IMG/VR virus record: IMGVR_UViG_3300025778_000010
Location: 1-64,000 of that record
Source of the DNA: a virus
Direction: 5' to 3' (one strand)
DNA length: 64,000 bases
The notes below the pieces were generated by a model. It did not search any database and was not told where the DNA came from. It worked only from the letters and a program-made list of their open reading frames with translations. Of the stretch, positions 43,901-52,481 are shown in pieces. How positions within the stretch are numbered: position 1 is the stretch's first letter; each line of letters begins with the position of its first letter. The translations under genes and the position numbers were made by a program.

Positions 43901-44453
43901 TATCTCCTACGTTTAAGTTTGATTGTGGGAAAGAAACAACGCAAGTAATTAATGAATATGGTGCTGAGCCATCTCCAGTAATAGAAACTAAATCAAAAGA
44001 GTTACCACCTGTTGATTTAGCAAAAAATGATGGGTAATTAGCAGCAAGAACTAATGCTTCCCATTTAGAACCTTGAATACCATATTCAAAGTCAGTATCA
44101 ATAAGAGACTGAGGTGCTGCTACACGCAACTTATTAACTGGATCAAGAAGTGTTTCTGTAAATGTCATTACTTCTGCTTCTTCATCAACAATAATGGCAA
44201 GTGAATCAGTTGACGACATAGCAGAACAATTGTATTTAAGATTAATGGTTGTTGTTGGAGTGTTTGTTGAACCACCAGTAATAGTAAAAGAGTTTGCATT
44301 TAATGTATTATCTGCAAAATTATAGATTACTGTGCCACGTGTAGTGTTAGTAATCAACATTAATCTATCTTGTCTAACAATACGAGGAATTACAATCGTA
44401 TTTGTTGCTGGATTAAAGGTGTAGTATACCTTTTCAATCATTCTTCTTGCCAT
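40941..44453 (-). CDS. Large virion structural protein, cyanophage-type (1170 aa)
   Basis: Very long beta-rich protein. The N-terminus (YTFNPATNTIVIPRIVRQDR) is followed by APQSLIDTDFEYGIQGSKWE, a phrase characteristic of large structural proteins in T4-like cyanophages. Repeats of short Ig-like domains follow, such as QATNTLAEGTYPVASV, NAACTIQGQYRIINVPNPTT and ITVSGVNTVAQIV. Late in the protein lie segments with NGIGRNYGIRELINTMQLKL. Probably a tail fibre or baseplate-associated structure. It lies between collagen-like and anchor genes. The relationship to cyanophage proteins suggests horizontal exchange among aquatic phages. Confidence 0.65.
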   Translation of the reverse strand: MARRMIEKVYYTFNPATNTIVIPRIVRQDRLMLITNTTRGTVIYNFADNTLNANSFTITGGSTNTPTTTINLKYNCSAMSSTDSLAIIVDEEAEVMTFTETLLDPVNKLRVAAPQSLIDTDFEYGIQGSKWEALVLAANYPSFFAKSTGGNSFDLVSITGDGSAPYSLITCVVSFPQSNLNVGDIISIQEATNTLAEGTYPVASVSADGYTFTYKASGVVSGSIKDGTLTNVSGGGIYDSAHIPGGTTTAGLNAWTAFSDGAANSTITVITPTAHGLLPGQPILIGNQNAACTIQGQYRIINVPNPTTFKFYANQTITNPVTTTNTGLYAKPNGFVQHRPFDGGVILSTQDNVCGTRVIRQTRRNFRYQAGKAIQFSTGAKFTPTYDIDSIQAANYLAGNVTVTTTTIQAHGLQPGATILVEGLTTAGSYNPWNGSFTVATVTGPNSFTYVMNLTQNMLATDAQPGGIDTKITALSWTGAATRCGLYNDQNGFFFEYDGQYLYVVRRFSKKELYGQVAVTQYSNVVTGTGTRFRKQLVVGNQIVIKGANYTVIEINNDTTMKISPSYKGSTNANCRYILTQEIRVPQTQWNVDRMDGTGPSQYTLDPSKMQMVYIDYTWYGAGFIRFGFRTTEGNILYCHKMANNNINTEAYMRSGNLPARYEAINSPFFNARLVSGGSAVVGSTLNPTEIVMYVDNIQYWPTSGYLIIKDDQNTEICSYTITNTSYVSSAGGYAVNINRRQPMTTYISGVATTLSATSANVAFIPDSSIQNGTGNAQVSVQTITNTCAPVISHWGSSVIMDGRFDDDKNFLFTAGMQRFMQVPGSGSVTGSVASKSATGGTATLTLSGTNNIQAGYNITVSGVNTVAQIVNKSLTSTVATLTTSGAHNLVAGQTVTVSGVDTTFNGTYTITSAPSSTTFTYNKAAVNVVSTSVSSTSAIVTENTTYNGTFNVISSSGQNITYTISNTSTLPSSIVTPAGVVTQSFGNVQRAYPLISIRIAPSVDNGIGRNYGIRELINTMQLKLSSVGVLAQGQFLIQGLHNPASFPTGVTIPNDWELLRVGAGSLAQVIYHDNTGVTGVPVTSPITTVSGGDQAFAFYSDNGGGTAYNSTVFDLSQVRDLGTSILSGNGNQAWPAFPNGPDILTITATNIGLTSANILARLSWTEAQA

Positions 44454-44465
44454 TTTATATCTCCT

Positions 44466-45083
44466 TTAAAATAAGTAGCTGCTTGCTGCAAACTTACTTG
44501 TTAATTGTGATTGTGTTAAGGTACTTGTGTATTTTGGATACCAAATTCCTAAATTTAATTGTGCATCATTTGCATACAACTGCATTGCTGCATATGTTGA
44601 GTTTGCTAATGCACTTCCTGAAGGTCCCGTTGGGCCAGTCGCACCAGTTGCACCTTGTGAACCTGTTGGTCCTTTAAGATTTCCCTGCAATGTCCATGTA
44701 GGTGTAGGTGTTGCACTATATTGAAAATAATTTCCTGTTGTTGTATTTAAATATGTATCTAATGCTGCTGGCGATGCTGGATTTGTTCCAACTACTGGGT
44801 CAGCGATTCCTGTATAAGCATATGAGCCACGTTGTCCCGCAACACCCTGTGGTCCTTGTGAACCAGCTGCACCCGCTGGAATTGAAAAATTAAGAACTGC
44901 AGCTGAAGCAGTTCCAGAGTTTGTGACTGATGCATTTTGTCCTGATGCAAGAGTTGTTGTTGTTCCAATTGCAATTGTTGCAGAGGAACCCGCTGGTCCT
45001 GTTGGACCTGTTGGGCCTTGTGCACCTGGTTGTGAGCCAGCAACGACTACCCAAGCACTACCGTTCCAATATTTTAAAGACAT
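44466..45083 (-). CDS. Collagen-like fibre protein (205 aa)
   Basis: Starts MSLKYWNGSAWVVVAGSQPG, then Gly-X-Y triplets (QGPTGPTGPAG, residues about 22-32; AGSQGPQGVAGQRGS at about 72; KGPTGSQGATGATGPTGPSG at about 138). Collagen-like stems form trimers in phage fibres. A globular C-terminal part (AMQLYANDAQLNLGIWYPKY) ends with SYLF. A TGA-TATAAT promoter lies about 25 bases upstream. Associated with other fibre genes; probably a thin fibre. Confidence 0.7.
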   Translation of the reverse strand: MSLKYWNGSAWVVVAGSQPGAQGPTGPTGPAGSSATIAIGTTTTLASGQNASVTNSGTASAAVLNFSIPAGAAGSQGPQGVAGQRGSYAYTGIADPVVGTNPASPAALDTYLNTTTGNYFQYSATPTPTWTLQGNLKGPTGSQGATGATGPTGPSGSALANSTYAAMQLYANDAQLNLGIWYPKYTSTLTQSQLTSKFAASSYLF

Positions 45084-45107
45084 TTATTACATCACACTCC
45101 TTTTAGA

Positions 45108-45116
45108 ATTATATCA
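45108..45116 (-). promoter_or_regulatory. Extended -10 promoter TGATATAAT
   Basis: Minus-strand TGA-TATAAT about 25 bases upstream of the collagen-like gene, inside the 55-base gap after the 267-residue gene. An AAGGAG ribosome site lies between it and the start. Confidence 0.5.
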
Positions 45117-45138
45117 CCTTAAGCTTAAAAACCTAATA

Positions 45139-45942
45139 TTATACTAAACCTGCTGACATCCATTCTAATGCTGAATTATCTAAGTTTTTTAAACTTAGGT
45201 TATATGCAAAATTTGCTGTTTGATTAACTGAATCTAACAAGTAGTTAGCGTCAGAAATTGTTGAAAGTCCCACCCAGTTTCCATTATATGCATAATAAAC
45301 TTTTCCAAACTGTGCTTCTTGAACAATTCTGCCAGGGACTGTTGAAGGGTCTGGAAAATTAGAAAATGTTGTATAAATCTGAGCATATTGAGCTACATTA
45401 GTTGTATCTGTTGGATCTGCCCAAAACTCATAAATAGTAGGATCTGGAGCAGTTGTAGCAATAGTAACAGCATTATTGCTTGTAATATCATTACTTGCCC
45501 AAAACTCTCCAACATATGGATTTGTTGGTGCAACCGATGAAGTATAAAATAATGCTCCACCATAATCTGATGGGTCTGCCCACAATTGATATTGTGTTGG
45601 GTCTGGAGCAGATCCTGCTCCTTGATACAAAAGGTTTGGTGGGATTGTAGATTGATCATCTGTAACAATCCACATATCTCCAACAAGAGGTTGAGCTGGA
45701 GCATTTGTTTTTGACCCTATAACAAAATATTGATTATTAACAATTGAATTACCTTGATAATTAACAAATATTTGTCCAGTTCCACCGCCACCGCCTGAAC
45801 CTGAACCTAAATCTTGCCAATATGTTGTATACCCACGAAATTTATTTGTAGTTGTATTAAAATAAACTTGACCAGGAAGTCCCACAGATGGATCGGTAGT
45901 TAAACGAGCTACTTGCAAAGCTGTTAAATATGATTTAGCCAA
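45139..45942 (-). CDS. Tail fibre protein (267 aa)
   Basis: N-terminal AKSYLTALQVARLTTDPSVG, then LPGQVYFNTTTNKFRGYTTY, is a fibre start also echoed in the 804-residue protein (LYFSTTANNNRGALYQSYW). A poly-Gly linker (SGSGGGGGTG) and repeats of 'PDPTxYxxWADPxD' (at about 112 and 167) follow. The C-terminus has a helical end (ANFAYNLSLKNLDNSALEWM). No enzymatic motifs. Co-transcribed with the next fibre (15-base gap). Likely a thin fibre or baseplate element. Confidence 0.6.
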   Translation of the reverse strand: MAKSYLTALQVARLTTDPSVGLPGQVYFNTTTNKFRGYTTYWQDLGSGSGGGGGTGQIFVNYQGNSIVNNQYFVIGSKTNAPAQPLVGDMWIVTDDQSTIPPNLLYQGAGSAPDPTQYQLWADPSDYGGALFYTSSVAPTNPYVGEFWASNDITSNNAVTIATTAPDPTIYEFWADPTDTTNVAQYAQIYTTFSNFPDPSTVPGRIVQEAQFGKVYYAYNGNWVGLSTISDANYLLDSVNQTANFAYNLSLKNLDNSALEWMSAGLV

Positions 45943-45956
45943 GTGGGACTCCTAAA

Positions 45957-48371
45957 TTATCCAGTAATTACTACGTTGTAAAGAATTCCTGTTGATGGAG
46001 CAGATGCAAATCCAATTGTTACCGTATTTGTATCTTTGTGAGTAATATCTACTTCAACTTCAGCCCATTGAGTATCTGGTGATGCTGAAGCTTGATAAAC
46101 AGCAACTGTAACATCTCTTGTTGATAAGTTATGAACAATATCAAAGCTAGATGCTGAGTTATTACCCGTAATTGTAGCAGATAGTTTTTGGATTCCATAT
46201 GTTCTTGCTCCACCGCTAACACCTGTTGCAGTTTGTGAAACCGTATCAGATGAAAGAATAATGTTATTGCTTGAAATTGCAAGACCAGTTCCAACATTTA
46301 CCTTTAATCCGCTATTTGTTGTTGACAAACCACCTGCGGGATTAAGATTTAATTGAAGTGTTCCGTTGTAAAGGGAAAGACCTGAATTACTTGTAGGTCC
46401 CGTGCTTGTTGTGTCAGAAGAAGAACCTAATGATACTGAAACTTGTGAACCAACAACCAAAATACCATTTCCAGCTGTAATTGTTCCAGAACCAGAGAAC
46501 TGTGTCCAGTTAATTGGATCAGTTCCAATAACAATAGATTGTTTGTTTCCTGTTCCTTGGGTGTTCATTACCCAACCAGTGTTATTTTGTGTTGGTACTG
46601 TTACATACTCGCTTGTGTTTACAGCAACGAATACTAAGTCTCCAGGTGCTACTTGTCCAGCAATATGGTTATCTGAATCTACTGCACGAGTAAGTACCCA
46701 CTTGCTTGAAGAACTACCAGTATTTGTTACAACATAAATACCGTTCCATGTTGCATTTGTTTCATTCTTAATAAGAACACGATCATATTGATCTGGTGTG
46801 TAATTATCAATTGTAAATACACCGTTAATTCCAGATGTAAGTGTTGCACCTACACCGTAACCTCCGCCATTATCAGCTGTTCCAGCAGTATAAACTACTG
46901 TTCCATAAGTTGATCCTAATGGTGCTGTGGTTGCTGCCTCTACTGCATCGTGTGAGTTAAATCCTGTTCCTAAGTTATCAACATATTGCTTTGTAGCAAC
47001 TTGTAGAGCTTGACTTGGATCTGCAGAAACATATACTTGAGCAAATGTTGGTGTAGCTGTTGATCTAATATCTTGAGCTGTATCAAGAGTAATTGAACCG
47101 CTGCCATTTGTAATTGTTACGCCATTTGTTGCACCTTGTGAAAGTGTAGCAACTGCATAAGTTCCATCTGCTTTACCGATTAAAATCTTTCCTGATGTAG
47201 GAGTTGTTGAGGTACCTGTGCCACCTTGTCCAACTGAAAGAGCTGTTGTTAAACCTGAAAGGCTTGTAATACTTGAGTTAGCTCCAGATTCTGCTGCACC
47301 CAAGTTAGTACGTGCACCAGCTGCTGTTGTTGCTCCAGTACCGCCATTTGTAACACTAAGAGCATTTGTTAAGCTAAGTGTTGGAATTGTTACTGTTCCA
47401 GTAAATGTTGGAGATGCAAGTCTTGCAACAGATGCAGGAATATCAGCATCTACAAGAGACCTAAATGTTGGTGTTGCATCTGAACCAGTTGCTGGGCCAG
47501 CAAAAACTGTATTCTTTGCTTGAGTATTAAGTGTTGCTGTAAGTGTTCCAGTTGTTGTTACTGGTGAATTACTTACTGTAAAGATTGATGGGAGTGACAA
47601 AGCAACGCTTGTAACACCTGTATTAGCAATAGTTAATGTATCGCCAAGATTTGTTGTTACAGTTGATGTACCACCATTTACAGAAATTCCAGTTCCTGGG
47701 GTTACTGTAATTGAAGGGTGTACAAGTGCTGAGTTAGGAATATTTGTAAATGTATTTGTTGATCCTGACAAAGATTTATTTGTAAATGTTTGTGTTGAAT
47801 CAAGATCAGCAATTGTATGTGTTCCTGAGTTGTAATAAGCCTTAAATCCTGCTGTTGAATCTAACCAAATATCACCAGCTACTGGTGCAGTTGGTGCAGA
47901 TGTTGCAACTGGAATATTAATTGATGCTCCACCTGTAGTTGAAGCAGTAAATGTTGACTTACCGCCTGTTACAGTAAGAGTTCCGCCCAATGTTGTTGCT
48001 GAACCGTTTGGTACAGCCAATGATCCTGGTAATGTAAGAGCAGAGGCAAGAGAAATAGTAACTGTATTTGTGGCATTAGATACAACTACTTGATTGCTTG
48101 TTCCTGCTACTGTTACGGCTCCAGTAAAGTTGTTTACAGAGCTTACTGTATTGTAGGTAGAGCTAATTTGCTCCCAAGCATAAGTTGCTGGGGTTGTTGG
48201 GTAGTTTGACCAATATGATTGGTAAAGGGCACCACGATTGTTGTTTGCGGTGGTGCTAAAGTATAGTTGACCTGCATTATAAATTGATGGTGCAGATGAT
48301 GCTGAATGGATTACAGCATTTAATAGCTGATTTCCTTTAAGATTAATATTTGTTAAAAACGTTTTTGCCAT
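45957..48371 (-). CDS. Large tail fibre protein with TNLGA repeats (804 aa)
   Basis: Ser/Thr/Gly-rich fibre. The repeat-like phrase ALSVTNGGTGATTAAGARTN (then LGAAESGAN) is the hallmark stem motif of lambda Stf/T4-type long fibres. Many short repeats 'SGSTNTF', 'TLTVTGG' precede it. Later, FNSHDAVEAATTAPLGST and TLTSGINGVFTIDNYTPDQY mark a globular region also seen in aquatic phage fibres. The C-terminus (NTVTIGFASAPSTGILYNVV) is a beta tip. It probably forms a long side fibre. It starts the fibre block with the 184-residue protein upstream. Confidence 0.7.
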   Translation of the reverse strand: MAKTFLTNINLKGNQLLNAVIHSASSAPSIYNAGQLYFSTTANNNRGALYQSYWSNYPTTPATYAWEQISSTYNTVSSVNNFTGAVTVAGTSNQVVVSNATNTVTISLASALTLPGSLAVPNGSATTLGGTLTVTGGKSTFTASTTGGASINIPVATSAPTAPVAGDIWLDSTAGFKAYYNSGTHTIADLDSTQTFTNKSLSGSTNTFTNIPNSALVHPSITVTPGTGISVNGGTSTVTTNLGDTLTIANTGVTSVALSLPSIFTVSNSPVTTTGTLTATLNTQAKNTVFAGPATGSDATPTFRSLVDADIPASVARLASPTFTGTVTIPTLSLTNALSVTNGGTGATTAAGARTNLGAAESGANSSITSLSGLTTALSVGQGGTGTSTTPTSGKILIGKADGTYAVATLSQGATNGVTITNGSGSITLDTAQDIRSTATPTFAQVYVSADPSQALQVATKQYVDNLGTGFNSHDAVEAATTAPLGSTYGTVVYTAGTADNGGGYGVGATLTSGINGVFTIDNYTPDQYDRVLIKNETNATWNGIYVVTNTGSSSSKWVLTRAVDSDNHIAGQVAPGDLVFVAVNTSEYVTVPTQNNTGWVMNTQGTGNKQSIVIGTDPINWTQFSGSGTITAGNGILVVGSQVSVSLGSSSDTTSTGPTSNSGLSLYNGTLQLNLNPAGGLSTTNSGLKVNVGTGLAISSNNIILSSDTVSQTATGVSGGARTYGIQKLSATITGNNSASSFDIVHNLSTRDVTVAVYQASASPDTQWAEVEVDITHKDTNTVTIGFASAPSTGILYNVVITG

Positions 48372-48393
48372 GTTTTGTTACTCTCCCTTTTGA

Positions 48394-48948
48394 TTATGAT
48401 AAATACGCATAGCCTGATACAGGTGTATTGAAATCTAATTCAATATTATTTGCATCAATTTGCGTGATATCACATTCTAAATTATTCTGACCATAATCCG
48501 TGACTTGCACATTTGGGCGATAATGCAGGTTATGGTTTATATGCCAGGTCGTGCTGTTTGTTTGCTGCTCGTAAATATAAGAAAAATTTGATGGATTTAC
48601 AAGAACTTGTCCTGCATTCCATGAGTCACCTAGTTTTGTATAAACAGTATTGTTTGACGAATCAATAAAAATATCACTAGGATATCCTATTGTGTTTGAT
48701 GGTGTAGTTGTTCCAATGTAGATCTGTTGTCCACCAATTGGAAAATTTGGTGTTCCCCAGCCATTTTGGGTTTTTGGCCCATAAAATTGTTTTGAAGCAG
48801 AATCAATATAGTAATCACCAACAACTCCTAAAGTTGAGCTTGGTGTACCAACATTACTATAAATAATGCTTCCACGAGGACCTTGGACTCCTGTAGAAGA
48901 AATGTTAGCAATGTTATCTTGTTTGATAACTGTTACATTTTCTGCCAT
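48394..48948 (-). CDS. Short fibre/baseplate protein (184 aa)
   Basis: N-terminus VIKQDNIANISSTGVQGPRG, then repeats of a short beta unit (VGDYYIDSASKQFYGPKTQN; YPSDIFIDSSNNTVYTKLGD) typical of fibre stems. C-terminus WHINHNLHYRPNVQVTDYGQ and IELDFNTPVSGYAYLS, a tip motif shared by many phage fibres. Overlaps the upstream 116-residue gene by TAATG. Probably a baseplate-attached short fibre. Confidence 0.6.
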   Translation of the reverse strand: MAENVTVIKQDNIANISSTGVQGPRGSIIYSNVGTPSSTLGVVGDYYIDSASKQFYGPKTQNGWGTPNFPIGGQQIYIGTTTPSNTIGYPSDIFIDSSNNTVYTKLGDSWNAGQVLVNPSNFSYIYEQQTNSTTWHINHNLHYRPNVQVTDYGQNNLECDITQIDANNIELDFNTPVSGYAYLS

Positions 48949-49298
48949 TACATAATCACCCCTGGTTCAACTAAAAGCCAACCTTGAAGAATTGTTTGAG
49001 CAATTCCACCACTGCTGGTAAGTTGTATTTGATAAGCACTTCTTGGAAGAACAAAGTTTTTTGTCATTGAAGGTGGTAGATTAATTTGAATGATACCTGA
49101 TTGAAGATTTGGAATTGTAATTCCACTTCCAATTATTCCCGTTGCACAAACAATTTTACCGCCTGGCTTATCTCTTACTTCAATAGTTGCGGTATATCCA
49201 GTTAAATCAATAGGAATATTATTTGAGTCTGTATAGGTAATACTCAAAGTGAATGAATCACCCTGAATAACATTATAGTTGACTTCTTTTTGATTCAC
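48948..49298 (-). CDS. BppU-like N-terminal domain protein (116 aa)
   Basis: Matches the N-terminal beta domain of phage baseplate upper proteins: YNVIQGDSFTLSITYTDSNN, IPIDLTGYTATIEVRDKPGG and a strand ending ILQGWLLVEPGVI. Such domains attach fibres to the baseplate. The start is taken at GTG 49298, preceded by AGAGGTG with good spacing; a GTG two codons upstream (49304) is too close to the ribosome site. A TGC-TATAAT promoter about 35 bases upstream makes this the first gene of the large leftward fibre operon. Confidence 0.6.
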   Translation of the reverse strand: MNQKEVNYNVIQGDSFTLSITYTDSNNIPIDLTGYTATIEVRDKPGGKIVCATGIIGSGITIPNLQSGIIQINLPPSMTKNFVLPRSAYQIQLTSSGGIAQTILQGWLLVEPGVIM

Positions 49299-49332
49299 GG
49301 ACACACCTCTATATTAAAGTATTTCAGTATTG

Positions 49333-49341
49333 ATTATAGCA
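49333..49341 (-). promoter_or_regulatory. Extended -10 promoter TGCTATAAT
   Basis: Minus-strand TGC-TATAAT between the reductase terminator and the BppU-like gene; likely start of the fibre operon. Confidence 0.5.
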
Positions 49342-49361
49342 TTTTAATTTGTTAATTCATA

Positions 49362-49405
49362 GAAAAACCCCTGCCACGTATTCGCCGTAGAAACAGGGGT
49401 TCTTA
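49362..49405 (-). terminator. Intrinsic terminator after ribonucleotide reductase
   Basis: Eight-base stem AACCCCTG / CAGGGGTT (49366-49373 with 49394-49401). On the minus strand it is followed by a run of T. It ends the reductase transcript 13 bases after the stop codon. Confidence 0.85.
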
Positions 49406-49417
49406 AATTAAATTATA

Positions 49418-51352
49418 TCAGTTTTGACCAATATCAACAATTTCACATTCTCCAGATACGCAAGCTAATGCTTGTGTCCCTGTAGTACTATCTTCAAGTT
49501 CATACATTGACAAAGCAGCCCAATTAATTGATTTTGGCATCTTTGCAACCATTTCTTCATATGCAGCCTTATTAACTTCTTGATAAGGAGCTTGTACATA
49601 AGTATGTTCTGAATATGGCAAAAATGAAATTCCTGAGCATTCATCAAAATGCTTGTACACCCAAGCACCTACTTCCATCCACTCATCTTCTTTTACAGAA
49701 ATTGTTACAGATGGCTTATGTTCGCACCAATGGCGTTGGTAAACAAGCCAAATTTCAAGTTGTTCTAATGCTGAAACTTTATCTCTTGTAATAGCATTTT
49801 TTGGTGCTTTTACTGGAAATGAAAATACAGTAGTAGCGTCTGGTTTCATTACATCATCTTCTGCAGGAATACCTGAATCTTGTAAGAACTGGGTGATAGG
49901 ATCTTTCTTGTCACCACGAACTGTGCGAATATAATACTCTGAATGCCATGCATGCATTCCTGAAGACACCCCGACCAATTGAGATACTGTGCCCGAAGGC
50001 TTAACGCAAGTAATTGCTGCTGAGGCGGGAATCCCAATTTTCTCTGCCTCTTCAATATTTGTTGTAACTGCATATTCACGAAGTCTGCTTAAAACATCTC
50101 CGAGTTTATCTAATCCTTCTTGTCCAGAAAAGAACTTATGTCCAAACTGTCCAGTAAGAGAAACTCCTAATAAACGCTCTTCTTCTGTATTGTCTTTCCA
50201 AATTTTACGAATGTACTTAAAGTCTGTAAGAGTTGATTGCCATGTCCCAAGAATTGTTGCAAGACGGACTTTATTAGCAACATCTTCAACTGTATCTTTT
50301 TCACGAAGTACGACTTCTGAAAGATTACAAAACTGGTAAGGACGTAAAATAATTTCTGAGCAAGGGTTAGTTCCATAGTGAATATCTGCACTACGTCTTC
50401 CGTACTTTGCTGCTTGAGCTTGGGCTGCTGCCACATTGTAGATACCTCTTTCGCCCGACTTTGAATCATATAAAGACTTCCATTCTGAAATAAATTGTGC
50501 CATCTCTGGTTTGCGAGAATAAGCAACAGAGTTATTTGATAAAGCACGTTGGGCATTTGATTCCCACCAGTTACCAGCTTTTGCTGCTGCCATTTCAATA
50601 TCATTAATATTAGAAAGAGAAATTAATGCTGAACGACGAACTCCTCCAACAACTACAACTTCTCCAATTTTACACATTATGTCATGAGCTTCAATTGGCT
50701 TAAGTTGACGACCAAGTGCTCCTTTAAAAACTTTAATTGTAAAATCAAAAAGATTAACTAATGGTTGTGGTCCTGAAGATCTTCCTCCCATTGTCTTTAA
50801 GCGAGCACCTGAAGGACGAACTTTACTTATATCAACTTGAGGAATATGTCCTGCCCATAAAAGTCCAAGGAGTTCACGATAAGCTTTAGCCCAACCTTCT
50901 TTTGAATCACTAACAATAATTGTTGTGTTTGATTTGTCTAATGTTTCTGGAAGAACGGGGAGTTTATTAACATATTTATATTCAACAGAAAAACCAACAC
51001 CAGTGCCACACATAAGAATATACATTGCTTCATCAAATGATCTAGGATTATCAACTGGAATAAATGAACAATTATATCCAGCAACATTTTCTCTTTCTAG
51101 TGCTGGACCAGCAGTCATAATAGAACGCATAGATGGCATTACATTACGATTAAATACTGCATCACGTAACTCTGCAACAATCTTTGGGTCAGGAGAATAA
51201 TTATTATTTTCTTTTAACTTTGAGACCATAAAGTTAAAGTAACGATCTACTGTTTCACCCCATGTCTCACGACGATTTTCGTGTTCTAACCATCTTGCAT
51301 ATCGAGATAAAGCAATAAAATTTTCATATGGATTTTCGATAGTATTAGACAT
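49418..51352 (-). CDS. nrdJ: Adenosylcobalamin-dependent (class II) ribonucleoside-triphosphate reductase (644 aa)
   Basis: Monomeric class II enzyme related to the Lactobacillus leichmannii type: reduces ribonucleoside triphosphates to deoxy forms using B12. Visible: Cys95 in GYNCSFIPV, the catalytic loop NPCSEIILRPYQFCNLSE (Cys331, Glu333, Cys342), with spacing Cys331 to Cys342 equal to Cys408 to Cys419 of the leichmannii enzyme. VKPSGTVSQLVGVSSGMH, a substrate-binding Ser/Gly segment, is also present. A C-terminal Cys pair (ACVSGECEI) serves thiol exchange with thioredoxin-like partners. It provides dNTPs without needing oxygen or a radical subunit. Its own promoter, an AGGAG site and a strong terminator make it a single-gene unit. 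The B12 must come from the host or surroundings. Confidence 0.93.
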   Translation of the reverse strand: MSNTIENPYENFIALSRYARWLEHENRRETWGETVDRYFNFMVSKLKENNNYSPDPKIVAELRDAVFNRNVMPSMRSIMTAGPALERENVAGYNCSFIPVDNPRSFDEAMYILMCGTGVGFSVEYKYVNKLPVLPETLDKSNTTIIVSDSKEGWAKAYRELLGLLWAGHIPQVDISKVRPSGARLKTMGGRSSGPQPLVNLFDFTIKVFKGALGRQLKPIEAHDIMCKIGEVVVVGGVRRSALISLSNINDIEMAAAKAGNWWESNAQRALSNNSVAYSRKPEMAQFISEWKSLYDSKSGERGIYNVAAAQAQAAKYGRRSADIHYGTNPCSEIILRPYQFCNLSEVVLREKDTVEDVANKVRLATILGTWQSTLTDFKYIRKIWKDNTEEERLLGVSLTGQFGHKFFSGQEGLDKLGDVLSRLREYAVTTNIEEAEKIGIPASAAITCVKPSGTVSQLVGVSSGMHAWHSEYYIRTVRGDKKDPITQFLQDSGIPAEDDVMKPDATTVFSFPVKAPKNAITRDKVSALEQLEIWLVYQRHWCEHKPSVTISVKEDEWMEVGAWVYKHFDECSGISFLPYSEHTYVQAPYQEVNKAAYEEMVAKMPKSINWAALSMYELEDSTTGTQALACVSGECEIVDIGQN

Positions 51353-51385
51353 TGGTTCTCCTAGTTAGATTGAATTTAGAACTTA

Positions 51386-51394
51386 ATTGTAGCA
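51386..51394 (-). promoter_or_regulatory. Extended -10 promoter TGCTACAAT for nrdJ
   Basis: Minus-strand ATG-TGC-TACAAT about 35 bases upstream of the reductase start. The same ten bases (TGTGCTACAAT) precede the cupin/JmjC gene at 56226. Confidence 0.5.
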
Positions 51395-51401
51395 CATTTT
51401 T

Positions 51402-52406
51402 TTAATTGAAATATTGCTTTTCAATTTCTTGAAGCCTTTTAATAGCTGGCTTAGAAACTTTTTCCCAGTTGTAATCTTTATGAATTAAAAATGCATTTTT
51501 ATAAGTTTGTTCTGCATATTTTTCATAATTTTTTACAACATCTTTCATGTAAAATTTTAAATCATCATATTTTGGTTTTAACATAGAGCCAGGGTGAGTT
51601 TGTTGCCAAGGAGATGGGTGCCAATCTGAATCTAATGGCATAATGATAAATCTTTTATATGTTGCCCAGCCTTCGGTGCAGATAGTTGGCATTCCTGAAG
51701 CCATTGATTGTAAAGGGTTAAAACCAAAACCTTCTCCCCAAGATGGATAAACAAATACATCACATAAATCGTATAGACCTTTCATTTGTTCTACCGATAA
51801 AAATGATTCAATAATTTTAATATTTTTATAAAATGCATTTGGTGAACCAATTACTGCTTTTGTAACTGGGTCAAAAATTTTTGTTGTATTTAAATTGCTG
51901 CATTTTAAAACAAGCTCGTAATTTGGATCATCGCCATATAGTTCAATAAAAGCGTTGACTACTGATTGAGCATCTTTTCGAACTGCTGGCTCACCAATAT
52001 GTAAAAATCTAAAAGGGCGGGAAGGATCTAAAACTCTTTTCTTAGGAATCCATTCATCTTCAATACCATGCTCATATACAAATACAGGAGTTGTAGTTTT
52101 AGATCTATATATTTGAGCTACCCATTCAGATGTTGCCCAAATTTCATTACACACTTTATTAAAAATATGATCCCAGCCAACATAAAGATCTGTTGATTCC
52201 CATGGGGTGTATCCGATTTTAAATTGATTTAATCCAAATTTATAATCTTGTGGTTGAGAAAATGCTATACCAATATTTGGTTTTGCAGAATTAATTAAAC
52301 ATTCAATTCCATTTTTAGTAAATTCATTATATACGTGAAATGATGCTTCACCATAGCCTACATTGCGATCCATATACTCTGGAGCACCAGTAAAAGATAC
52401 TTTCAT
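51402..52406 (-). CDS. GT4 family glycosyltransferase (334 aa)
   Basis: Start at 52406 (MKVSFTGAPEYMDRNVGYGE) with AGGAAAT ribosome site; the ATG 33 bases upstream lies in the promoter region. The C-terminal Rossmann domain has RFLHIGEPAVRKDAQSVVNA and VYPSWGEGFGFNPLQSMASG, the E-x7-E motif of retaining GT4 enzymes. N-terminal part (GYTPWESTDLYVGWDHIFNK) is typical of phage enzymes of this group. It transfers a sugar from a nucleotide donor, perhaps onto phage DNA, virion proteins or the host wall. Divergent from the transglycosylase gene. Confidence 0.8.
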   Translation of the reverse strand: MKVSFTGAPEYMDRNVGYGEASFHVYNEFTKNGIECLINSAKPNIGIAFSQPQDYKFGLNQFKIGYTPWESTDLYVGWDHIFNKVCNEIWATSEWVAQIYRSKTTTPVFVYEHGIEDEWIPKKRVLDPSRPFRFLHIGEPAVRKDAQSVVNAFIELYGDDPNYELVLKCSNLNTTKIFDPVTKAVIGSPNAFYKNIKIIESFLSVEQMKGLYDLCDVFVYPSWGEGFGFNPLQSMASGMPTICTEGWATYKRFIIMPLDSDWHPSPWQQTHPGSMLKPKYDDLKFYMKDVVKNYEKYAEQTYKNAFLIHKDYNWEKVSKPAIKRLQEIEKQYFN

Positions 52407-52418
52407 TGATTTCCTGAC

Positions 52419-52447
52419 TTGTTTTTCCCAGTATATCATGATACGAT
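52419..52447 (+). promoter_or_regulatory. Candidate promoter TTGTTT-N17-TACGAT
   Basis: TTGTTT (52419-52424) and TACGAT (52442-52447) with the optimal 17-base spacing, 34 bases upstream of the transglycosylase start in the divergent gap. Pattern fit only. Confidence 0.4.
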
Positions 52448-52481
52448 AGATTTTACTACTCTTTCCTCAAGGAGGTTCAAA

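Noticed and set aside
28547-49304. Diversity-generating retroelement acting on the tail adhesins
   Set aside because: No reverse transcriptase and no template/variable repeat pair seen in the window; duplicates differ by ordinary divergence.
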